Positions 1 to 5,582 of a stretch of DNA of 6,450 nt are shown here, one piece after another. The position numbers were made by a program, and so were the translations under genes. The notes beneath the pieces are model-generated. The model saw only the letters and a list, made by a program, of their open reading frames with translations. It was not told the origin of the DNA and made no database searches. The DNA comes from Vulcanimicrobiota bacterium (GTDB lineage Bacteria > Vulcanimicrobiota > Vulcanimicrobiia > Vulcanimicrobiales > Vulcanimicrobiaceae): the NCBI GenBank assembly GCA_030040695.1, contig JASHTE010000309.1, forward strand, positions 1-6,450, given 5' to 3'. Position 1 is the first letter of the stretch, and each line of letters opens with the position of its first letter.

Positions 1-1396
1 CGGCTGCGACATCTTGCGTCGAGAGCTGGCTCTTCCACGCCGGCATCGTGCCGTTGTAACTCTGGCCCTCGACCGTCAATGGCCCTGTCTTGCCGTTTAA
101 CACGGTCGTGATCACTTGCGACGGATTCCCGGTGACGAACGGGTTGTTCGCGAGCGGCGGAAACGTACCGGGCATACCCTGTCCTTGTGCGCCATGACAT
201 GTCGAGCAGTTTTGGGAGAAGACGGTAGCGCCGCTGGCGCTCGGTGCTGCTGCAGCGGTCGACGAGGCTGCGGTCGGCGCAGCGGGCGCGGCACTCGCGC
301 CGGGCTGTGCTGCGAGGATTTGCGATTCGCTAAGCGAGGGCGGGCCGGCGGCCTGTAACGCCATAATGTGAAGCTGGCTCTGGACGGAGAGCCCGGCGAT
401 GAGCGCCACCACGATGAAGACTCCCCAGAGGATCGCTCGCCTCGATCCGAGCGCGCGCGAAAGACTGCGGTCGATCCACGGAACGAGCAGCACGACAAGA
501 AGGAAGAACGTTGGAATGTAGATCGTCGCGACGGTGTCGAGCTGCGGTGGGAAGAGATTCAGCAACCCGAAGAGCGAGAGGAAATACCATGCCGGATACG
601 GCTGGAACGCCGCATTCGTCGGGTCTGCTTTCTGATCGAGGAACGGTGGAACAGCGAACGCGAGCAGCAAGATCAGAAGGAAGACGAAGAATGAGACGAC
701 CGTGTCCATAAACATCTGGTCCGGCCAGAAGCGCCCGTTCTTCAGACCACGGCGATCGTCGGTCGGCGGACCTGCCGGACCGTTATGCCGGAAGATCGCG
801 AGATGGGCGCCGACGAGCAGCACGAGCAACGCCGGCATCAGCCATACGTGCAGCCCGAAGAAGCGGTTGATCGTCTCGGTTCCCATGACGCCGCCGCCCT
901 GCGCGAGGTTCTGAATGAACGGTCCGGCGACCGGAGCGGTGCCGGTAATGTTCAGCGATACTTGTGAAGCGAAGTAGGCGTTCATGTCCCACGGCAAGAG
1001 ATAGCCGGTGAGACCGAGCACGAGCGTGACGAGCAGAAGCAAGACACCGACGACCCATTGTAGTTCCCGCGGTGCTTTGTAAGCGCCGAAAATTGCCACC
1101 TGGAGCAGGTGCAGGAAGACGAGCGCGATCATCGCCGTCGCGCCCCAGTAGTGCATGGAGAGCACCCAGTGCTCGAAAGGATTGAGATAGATTGCGCGCG
1201 TCGACTCCCACGCGGTCGCCGCCGACGGCGCATACCAAAACGTCAGGAAGATGCCCGTCGTGATCTGGACGATCATTGCGAAGAGCGTTGCGCTGCCGAA
1301 GACGTACCAATAACTCGCGCCGCCGGGCACGTCCTCGGTGAGGAAGTCTTTCGTCATCGAGATGAATCCGGTGCGCCGTTCGATCCAATTGAGCAT
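1..1396 (-). CDS. qcrB: Cytochrome b fused to a C-terminal cytochrome c domain (quinol oxidoreductase core subunit), 3' end cut by the window
   Basis: The frame is open from ATG 1396 to base 1 (465 codons, no stop), so the C-terminus lies outside the window. Seven membrane helices are visible, about residues 28-55, 80-105, 112-134, 180-203, 230-250, 288-308 and 321-340. This is the b6 (4) plus subunit IV (3) layout. Heme b ligands are H82/H96 in helix B and H183/H198 in helix D. The 14 residues between the helix D pair are the b6f-type spacing. The b6 C-terminal signature (HNGPAGPP, 204-211) runs straight into a subunit IV-like start (GRFWPDQ, 221-227) without a gene break. The quinol-oxidation motif reads PAWY (268-271). 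An Ala/Pro/Ser-rich linker (about 349-390) leads to a class I cytochrome c domain with CSTCH at 397-401 and a likely axial Met at 451 (NGTMPAW). Seven helices with a cytoplasmic N-terminus put this domain on the Rieske side. An AGGAG site decides the start. Probably about 20-30 residues are missing. Confidence 0.95.
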   Translation of the reverse strand, partial: MLNWIERRTGFISMTKDFLTEDVPGGASYWYVFGSATLFAMIVQITTGIFLTFWYAPSAATAWESTRAIYLNPFEHWVLSMHYWGATAMIALVFLHLLQVAIFGAYKAPRELQWVVGVLLLLVTLVLGLTGYLLPWDMNAYFASQVSLNITGTAPVAGPFIQNLAQGGGVMGTETINRFFGLHVWLMPALLVLLVGAHLAIFRHNGPAGPPTDDRRGLKNGRFWPDQMFMDTVVSFFVFLLILLLAFAVPPFLDQKADPTNAAFQPYPAWYFLSLFGLLNLFPPQLDTVATIYIPTFFLLVVLLVPWIDRSLSRALGSRRAILWGVFIVVALIAGLSVQSQLHIMALQAAGPPSLSESQILAAQPGASAAPAAPTAASSTAAAAPSASGATVFSQNCSTCHGAQGQGMPGTFPPLANNPFVTGNPSQVITTVLNGKTGPLTVEGQSYNGTMPAWKSQLSTQDVAA

Positions 1397-1402
1397 CGCG
1401 TA

Positions 1403-1407
1403 CTCCT
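1403..1407 (-). promoter_or_regulatory. Ribosome binding site of the cytochrome b-c fusion gene
   Basis: AGGAG lies 6 nt before ATG 1396 and overlaps the TAG stop of the Rieske gene (1408-1406). This fixes the start codon and implies that translation of the two subunits is coupled. Confidence 0.8.
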
Positions 1408-2056
1408 ACGATTGATACGAGATGACGATGCGATCAGGGGTCGTGGATTTATACCGAATCCACATCAACTGGGCGATACCGCTCTGCTCGCGCAGGGGCA
1501 GTGGATCGAGCCCGCGCGGCGCCGGCCCCGAGAGGTGGGCGCCGTCGAAGTTGTAGACGGAGCCGTGGCACGGACAGTGGAACTGGCCCGCGCTCGAATC
1601 CCATTGATAGCGGCAACCGAGATGCGGACAGAGCGGGCTGAAGATCACAAACCCCATGTTGACGACGCCGTACGGAACGTCAGCCTTGCCGCCGGCGCCG
1701 TTGAAGATGTCGGGGCGCGCCGCCTGAAAGCGCGCAGGGTCGACCTTGATGCCCCAAACGTAGTCTTCCATCGTCTCCTCCGGAAGGTACGCGTCCTTGG
1801 TGGTCATCGAGAAGCTGAGTCTCACCGGCTTCTGCGTTGCGGTTTCGAGCTCACCGAGCTCCACCTTCGTCAACGGCGACCACGTGCCACTCGCGGAGCT
1901 CTGCTCCGGAATCAACCCGCCGACGATCGGGATCGCAAGCCCGAGTCCGATGACACCACTCATCGTCACGACGGCGCCCGCCATAAAGGTGCGCCTCGAT
2001 ATCTCGTCCGGTGTCTCGGGTTGGCCTTGTCCGCCTGCCACGCTATGACTCGCCAT
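1406..2056 (-). CDS. qcrA: Rieske [2Fe-2S] protein of a cytochrome bc complex, Tat-exported
   Basis: This 216-residue protein is the iron-sulfur subunit that takes one electron from quinol at the Qo site and passes it to the cytochrome c domain of its partner. The N-terminus has a twin-arginine motif, SRRTFM (20-25), followed by one hydrophobic anchor (about 26-48), which is typical of an uncleaved Tat signal anchor. The cluster boxes are CPHLGC (143-148) and CPCHGSVY (161-168). Ligands are C143, H145, C161 and H164, with a predicted disulfide C148-C163. S166 and Y168 are the residues that hydrogen-bond the cluster in high-potential Rieske proteins. GPAPRGL (177-183) is the usual Pro loop. 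A TTG 15 nt upstream (2071) is in frame, but ATG 2056 has the good Shine-Dalgarno site and was chosen. The stop is 9 nt from the next ATG, so the two genes form one unit. Its need for Tat fits the tatA-tatC pair upstream. Confidence 0.96.
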   Translation of the reverse strand: MASHSVAGGQGQPETPDEISRRTFMAGAVVTMSGVIGLGLAIPIVGGLIPEQSSASGTWSPLTKVELGELETATQKPVRLSFSMTTKDAYLPEETMEDYVWGIKVDPARFQAARPDIFNGAGGKADVPYGVVNMGFVIFSPLCPHLGCRYQWDSSAGQFHCPCHGSVYNFDGAHLSGPAPRGLDPLPLREQSGIAQLMWIRYKSTTPDRIVISYQS

Positions 2057-2062
2057 ACCCCG

Positions 2063-2069
2063 CCTTTCC
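2063..2069 (-). promoter_or_regulatory. Ribosome binding site that decides the Rieske start
   Basis: GGAAAGG ends 6 nt before ATG 2056. The alternative TTG at 2071 would place this motif inside the coding region and has no comparable site of its own, so the ATG is preferred. Confidence 0.7.
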
Positions 2070-2128
2070 AAACAATTCTACGCCCGCCCTCTCAACGGCC
2101 ATAGCGACTTTTTCTACACTTTCACCCA

Positions 2129-2144
2129 GAGCGCGACGGCGCTC
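2129..2144 (-). repeat. GC-rich hairpin in the Rieske leader
   Basis: On the minus strand this is a perfect 6-bp stem, GAGCGC/GCGCTC, around a 4-nt CGTC loop, about 75 nt upstream of the Rieske start. No T-run follows, so it is not a typical terminator. It could be a leader structure or chance in GC-rich DNA. Confidence 0.4.
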
Positions 2145-2163
2145 CACCCGTTGCTTTCTGTTG

Positions 2164-2182
2164 ACTCCCCGCGGCGAGGAGT
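2164..2182 (-). repeat. Strong hairpin in the Rieske leader
   Basis: In minus-strand RNA an 8-bp stem forms (ACUCCUCG with CGGGGAGU) around a 3-nt loop. Position 2177/2169 pairs as U-G, while the plus-strand RNA would have a C-A mismatch there, so the fold favours the minus-strand transcript. The next bases are CAACAG, not a U-run, so intrinsic termination is unlikely. Confidence 0.45.
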
Positions 2183-2240
2183 TTCCGACCGCCGAGCGGA
2201 GACAGGGACGTCGGGAGCGAGGCGGCGGAATTAAGTAGGA

Positions 2241-2258
2241 GCAATCATGGATGATTGC
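2241..2258. repeat. Perfect 18-bp palindrome, possible operator
   Basis: GCAATCAT-GG-ATGATTGC is an exact 8+8 inverted repeat with a 2-bp centre, just beyond the ccsA stop and about 185 nt before the Rieske start. The symmetry and length suit a homodimeric helix-turn-helix repressor site. It is AT-richer than its surroundings. The regulator is unknown. A transcript hairpin with a 4-nt loop (7-bp stem) is the alternative reading. Confidence 0.4.
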
Positions 2259-2310
2259 GACGAGCGGACGACGAGACGCGGGGAGCCAACGAACAGGAGC
2301 GGCGACGCCT

Positions 2311-3177
2311 TCACACCTTATAACTATGGAGGCCGCTGATCCAAATGTTCACGCCAAGATAGCAGAAGATGACCGAGGCGAAGGCGATGACGCTCCACCA
2401 GCTGCAACGCAGTCCCCGCCAGCTCGCGCGCGTGTGGAGATGCATGTAGGAGGCATAGAGAATCCACGAGGCGAGCGCCGCTGTCTCCTTCGGATCCCAT
2501 TGCCAGTAGGCGCCCCACGCTTCATGCGCCCACGCCGCGCCCGTGATGATACCGAGCGTCAAGAGCGGAAGCCCTACTGAGACCGCACGGTAGACGAGAA
2601 TGTCGAGTTGCGTAAGGGAGGGCAGCGTGCCGAGCCATCCCGCAACCTCGTCGTTCGTCGATCCGGAGGCGACCGCCGGGACGAGGCGGCGCTCCACGTA
2701 GTATCTCGTGAGATAGACTCCTGAGAAGACGAATGAGACGAGGAAGGCGCCGTACGACGAGACGACGAGCGGCACGTGAATCTTCGCCCAATAGGACTGG
2801 AGCGACGGCACCGCGGGCATGACCCCTTCGTTCCAGGTCGTGCCGTAAGCGAGAAAGAGCGCGGCGATTGCAAGTAGGAAGCCGCCTGCGAACCAAAGGC
2901 GGTAGCGGAAGGCGAAGGCGATGAAGATGGCAACCGCCACGGCCGAGAAGAGCGAGAGCGAGCCGTAGAGATTCAGCAGCGGCCAGATGTGCGTCTCCGC
3001 ATAACGCGCCGCGAGTTGTGCAAACTGCGCGGCACAACCGGCGACTGCGAGCGCCGCACCGAGGTTACGCGTCCACTCTTCGCGCGAGAAAAAGTAGACG
3101 ACGAGCACGATGGCGCCCGCGGCGTAGGCGGCGAGCGCGAGGACCATGAGCACGGCGTCAAGCGCCATCGGGTGCAT
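2311..3177 (-). CDS. ccsA: Cytochrome c biogenesis protein CcsA/ResC (System II heme handler)
   Basis: This 288-residue integral membrane protein works with ResB to carry heme across the membrane and attach it to CxxCH motifs. About eight membrane helices are visible. The heme-binding WWD region is WGAYWQWDPKET (221-232). The external heme-ligating histidines are likely H134 (KIHVPL) and H284 in the C-terminal GLHSYKV. A membrane histidine is H246 or H248. The order and length match the short (about 280-320 residue) CcsA form. One departure is NLYGS (69-73), where the family usually has NLYES. ATG 3177 is preceded by AGGGG at 3189-3185, inside the last codons of resB, and the gap to resB is only 4 nt, so the pair is translationally coupled. 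Its obvious local client is the cytochrome c domain at 208-1. Confidence 0.95.
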   Translation of the reverse strand: MHPMALDAVLMVLALAAYAAGAIVLVVYFFSREEWTRNLGAALAVAGCAAQFAQLAARYAETHIWPLLNLYGSLSLFSAVAVAIFIAFAFRYRLWFAGGFLLAIAALFLAYGTTWNEGVMPAVPSLQSYWAKIHVPLVVSSYGAFLVSFVFSGVYLTRYYVERRLVPAVASGSTNDEVAGWLGTLPSLTQLDILVYRAVSVGLPLLTLGIITGAAWAHEAWGAYWQWDPKETAALASWILYASYMHLHTRASWRGLRCSWWSVIAFASVIFCYLGVNIWISGLHSYKV

Positions 3178-3181
3178 GGAG

Positions 3182-4534
3182 TTACCCCTGGTTCTGTCTC
3201 AGCGCGGCGATGAGATCCCGGAATGCCTCTTCAAAGATGTCGTATCCTTTGACCGTCGTCGCCGCGACTCCCACAATCGCCCTATCGCCGCCGGCGTCGT
3301 CGACGCGAACGTGCAACCGAGCGGGCAAGAAGTAGAACGAGATGACGAGACCGATGAGCAGCAGGCCCGCGCCCACGGCTACGAGCGGTACGCCGGGATC
3401 GTAGCGATACTGGAAGCCGCTGTACACGACTTGACGCTCGGGAACGACGCGCCATCCGTCACCGAGGTCGAGCGCCGTACGCAACGGTACCAGCATCTCG
3501 CCGAGTGGGATGCCGCTCTCGATCACCCCGAGCACGGCACCTGGATCGCTCACGCGGGGGTCGGGCGAAGGGAGGTGCGTTCTTGGGTCGATCGTGGGAA
3601 CGAAGCGCTCGTACACGACGCTGCGTCCGGTTCCTGGTATCGCGAACGCATCACCCTCGAGGAGCGCGCGGCCGGAAAGCGCGCGCACGAGCGCTCTCCC
3701 GTGAAAGATGAGGAAGCGCATGGCGAAGCCATAGCTCGCCTGATAGACGAGCGTGCCGTCGAGATCGATCGGGTGGTTGACGCGGACGATCATCGGCGTC
3801 GGAATGCCGTTGCGCCCGACGACGGTCACGTGCGAGACGTAATCGATCGGCTGATAGACGATGCCGCCCTTCGTCATGATCGGCTCGATCGTGTACGAGA
3901 AACGATCGAGCCGGATGAGAGCGTGCGTCTGCGGAATTTGCGAAGCCTCTCCGCTCAGAACGGCTGTCTCGCCCGAGAAGCCCCAAGCCCAGTAGAGGAT
4001 CGCGCCTGCGGCAATGATGAGAATCGCGGTGTGATTCACGAGCACGCCGACGCGCGCCCAATTGAAACGATCGGCGAACGCCCAGATCGTGCCGTCGATC
4101 TCGCGCTTGCTGACCCTCCATCCGCGAGTCGTGAAGAACTGCTCGACGCGCGCGCGGACGCTCTCTGCGTCTCCGGCAATCGTCACATGGTCGTGTAAGG
4201 GAATTGCGTCCACCTTCACGGCGCGGTGCGGCGGGAGACGTCGCGGGATCACCTTCGTGAAGGTTGCGGTCGTCATCGAGGCGAGGACGAGCCCGATCGA
4301 GAGAAGGTACCAGACGCTATGATAGATATCGTTGAAGTCGAGACGGAGAATCGCGCGTGCGATCGGCGCTGGATACGATGCGAAGTAGCTCGTGGGGTCT
4401 TTCCCTTGCTCGACCACGACACCGATGAGCGTGAGGACGCCCCACAGCGCGAGCAGCGTCACGCCGACCGTGACGTTCCCCAAGAGGCGGAGTACGTCGC
4501 TCTTTAGGTTGTTGAGAGGCTGCGCGGACGCCAC
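3182..4534 (-). CDS. resB: Cytochrome c biogenesis protein ResB/CcsB (System II)
   Basis: This 450-residue protein is the partner of CcsA in the System II cytochrome c synthetase. Helices lie at about 22-41, 74-92, 164-184 and 382-403, with a large external domain (about 185-381) between the third and fourth, as is normal for ResB. H168 at the start of helix 3 (VNHTAIL) matches the conserved membrane histidine of the family. VNHPIDLDGTLVYQASYGF (252-270) is the recognisable ResB signature in the external domain. The start is GTG 4534, overlapping the end of tatC by 31 nt. There is no strong Shine-Dalgarno site; coupling to tatC probably drives initiation. The first in-frame alternative (TTG, codon 18) would cut into helix 1. 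ResA and CcdA, which reduce the substrate cysteines, are not nearby. Confidence 0.93.
   Translation of the reverse strand: MASAQPLNNLKSDVLRLLGNVTVGVTLLALWGVLTLIGVVVEQGKDPTSYFASYPAPIARAILRLDFNDIYHSVWYLLSIGLVLASMTTATFTKVIPRRLPPHRAVKVDAIPLHDHVTIAGDAESVRARVEQFFTTRGWRVSKREIDGTIWAFADRFNWARVGVLVNHTAILIIAAGAILYWAWGFSGETAVLSGEASQIPQTHALIRLDRFSYTIEPIMTKGGIVYQPIDYVSHVTVVGRNGIPTPMIVRVNHPIDLDGTLVYQASYGFAMRFLIFHGRALVRALSGRALLEGDAFAIPGTGRSVVYERFVPTIDPRTHLPSPDPRVSDPGAVLGVIESGIPLGEMLVPLRTALDLGDGWRVVPERQVVYSGFQYRYDPGVPLVAVGAGLLLIGLVISFYFLPARLHVRVDDAGGDRAIVGVAATTVKGYDIFEEAFRDLIAALRQNQG
3185..3189 (-). promoter_or_regulatory. Ribosome binding site of ccsA
   Basis: AGGGG lies 7 nt before ATG 3177 and overlaps the final Gln-Gly codons of resB. 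Placement inside the upstream gene suggests coupled translation of ResB and CcsA. Confidence 0.65.
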
Positions 4535-5265
4535 GAATGCTCGAAGAGCAGAATTATCCAGATCGAGATCTCATAGAGCGCGTACATCGGAAACGCGATG
4601 AGTGCCATCGTCAGAGGGTTTCCGTCGGGTGCCGCGATGCCGCCCGCGACGAAAAACGCGAAGAACGCGTGGCGTCGATAGCGGCGGAGCCAACCTCCGC
4701 TGATGACGCCGAGGCGCGCCAGACCGATGAGGACGATCGGCATCTGGAAGACGACTGCGAAGATGCCGAGCAAGATGAGGACGAAGTTCAGCGTCGGTGC
4801 GATGCCGAAAGTCGGCGTCGCGACCTGGTTTGTGATCGTCAGCAACGCTTTGATGACGTGCGGCAGCACGAGGAAGTGCGCGAAGGCGAGGCCGGCGAAG
4901 GCGAGTAGCAGCGAAGGCGCGATGTATCCGTAGACCATCCGGCGCGTTCGCGGATGGATTGCCGGCACGACGAACATCCACAGCTGATAGAGGAGCATCG
5001 GCAGTCCGACAACGATGCCGCCGATCACGGAGAATCTGAACTCCGTCAGGATGACGTCGGCGGGGCCGAACGCGTGAAGTTGAACGCCCGGAAAGTAGGT
5101 GCGCACCATCCACGCGATGACGTCCTTAGAAGGGATGAAGAGGAGAACGGCGATGCCGCCGACGGTCGCGAGCGCGAACAAGAGACGCGTACGGAGCTCC
5201 CGTAGGTGCTCCGTGAACGGCATCTCTTTTTGATCCCACTGGAGTTCCGGTTTCGAGCCGAGCAA
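4504..5265 (-). CDS. tatC: Sec-independent protein translocase TatC
   Basis: This 253-residue protein is the membrane receptor for twin-arginine signal peptides. The N-terminal signature MPFTEHLRELRTRL (15-28) is clear, followed by six hydrophobic segments. Other family blocks are LPMLLYQLWMFVVPAI (88-103), FAVVFQMPIV (169-178) and AAPDGNPLT...FPMYALYEISI (211-235). E23 corresponds to the signal-binding E15 of E. coli. Two other well-known glutamates are replaced: T107 stands where E. coli has E103, and Q174 where it has E170. Gln at the latter is common, Thr at the former is not. The TTG start at 5265, 2 nt after the tatA stop, gives a 14-residue extension. ATG 5223 is an equally plausible start; neither has a well-spaced ribosome binding site. 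The Rieske protein at 2056-1406 is a likely substrate. Confidence 0.95.
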   Translation of the reverse strand: MLGSKPELQWDQKEMPFTEHLRELRTRLLFALATVGGIAVLLFIPSKDVIAWMVRTYFPGVQLHAFGPADVILTEFRFSVIGGIVVGLPMLLYQLWMFVVPAIHPRTRRMVYGYIAPSLLLAFAGLAFAHFLVLPHVIKALLTITNQVATPTFGIAPTLNFVLILLGIFAVVFQMPIVLIGLARLGVISGGWLRRYRRHAFFAFFVAGGIAAPDGNPLTMALIAFPMYALYEISIWIILLFEHSWRPRSLSTT

Positions 5266-5267
5266 TG

Positions 5268-5567
5268 CTAGGAACTAAGGGTTCCCTTGTCGCTCGGCGG
5301 GGGCACGGCTTCGCCGCTGACCGCGCCGGCTTCGACGCCCTCCATGACGTCACGGTGCTCGGTTTCAGCCCGGCGTCGCGCCTCTTCACGTGCTTTGACG
5401 ACGGCCTCGTCCGCCTCAGCTTGCCCCACGAGAAACTCTTTTTTTGCTTGACCGGCGCTACGGGCAAGCTTGGGCAGTTTGTCGGCGCCAAAGAGCAGCG
5501 CCGCGACGACCAAGATCCCAATGAGGATCGGTGCGTCGATGATTGCGAAGAGCGGGTGAAGAGTCAT
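5268..5567 (-). CDS. tatA: Twin-arginine translocase pore subunit TatA
   Basis: This 99-residue protein has one N-terminal membrane helix (about 6-25), then the family hinge FG (26-27), an amphipathic helix beginning KLPKLARSAGQAKKEF (30-45), and a charged Glu/Ala/Arg-rich tail. This is the TatA pattern. TatA oligomerises around TatC to move folded proteins across the membrane. The helix lacks the polar Gln/Glu found at the usual N-terminal position of TatA/TatB (Ile14 here) but has an Asp at 11. ATG 5567 is 15 nt after the prenyl synthase stop and has GAAGGA at good spacing. No tatB is present, so this looks like a TatA+TatC minimal system. TatA may also serve the TatB role, which is inference. 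Confidence 0.93.
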   Translation of the reverse strand: MTLHPLFAIIDAPILIGILVVAALLFGADKLPKLARSAGQAKKEFLVGQAEADEAVVKAREEARRRAETEHRDVMEGVEAGAVSGEAVPPPSDKGTLSS

Positions 5568-5572
5568 GGCAG

Positions 5573-5578
5573 TCCTTC
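5573..5578 (-). promoter_or_regulatory. Ribosome binding site of tatA
   Basis: GAAGGA lies 5 nt before ATG 5567, in the 15-nt gap after the prenyl synthase stop codon. It supports the chosen start. Confidence 0.7.
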
Positions 5579-5582
5579 TCGG

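Larger units (their letters stand above)
2057..2310. other. Non-coding gap between ccsA and the Rieske gene, probable control region of the bc operon
   Basis: This 254-nt gap is the only long one in the window; other gaps are 15 nt or less. No minus-strand frame of useful length and no tRNA-like sequence is present. It holds a perfect 18-bp palindrome (2241-2258) and three further hairpins (2189-2199 nested in 2185-2214, 2164-2182, 2129-2144). I could not find a convincing -35/-10 pair. TAGAAT at 2080-2075 resembles a -10 box but has no matching -35 box. None of the hairpins is followed by a U-run on the minus strand, so no standard intrinsic terminator for ccsA is seen. That the region starts a new transcription unit is inferred from its length and structure. 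Confidence 0.6.

Noticed and set aside
783..1388. 201-codon minus-strand frame inside the cytochrome b gene
   Set aside because: It is a different reading frame from the true cytochrome b, which runs uninterrupted from 1396 to the window edge with all heme ligands; the alternative is Arg/His-rich nonsense.
2057..2071. TTG 2071 as the Rieske start (5 extra residues)
   Set aside because: The GGAAAGG site at 2069-2063 is ideally spaced for ATG 2056 and would be internal to the longer version.
2075..2080. TAGAAT on the minus strand as a -10 box for the Rieske gene
   Set aside because: There is no -35-like hexamer 16-18 nt upstream, and the implied start would leave only about 12 nt of leader and cut into the ribosome binding site.
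1109..2104. 331-codon open frame on the plus strand across the Rieske and cytochrome b genes
   Set aside because: Antisense to two genes with clear family motifs; the product is a low-complexity Arg/Asp/Glu/Ala mix with no recognisable domain. High GC content makes such long shadow frames common.
2164..2182. Hairpin as an intrinsic terminator for ccsA
   Set aside because: The stem is strong but is followed by CAACAG on the minus strand rather than a run of T, so it does not meet the usual pattern.
2247..2339. 30-codon plus-strand frame with AGGAG 6 nt before its ATG
   Set aside because: The start codon is part of the palindrome, the frame runs into the antisense of ccsA, the peptide has no recognisable feature, and no plus-strand promoter is evident. 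A good Shine-Dalgarno match alone is not enough.
3146..4198. 350-codon open frame on the plus strand opposite resB
   Set aside because: Antisense to a convincing ResB; composition is Arg/Asp/Glu-rich as expected of a shadow frame, with no domain signature.
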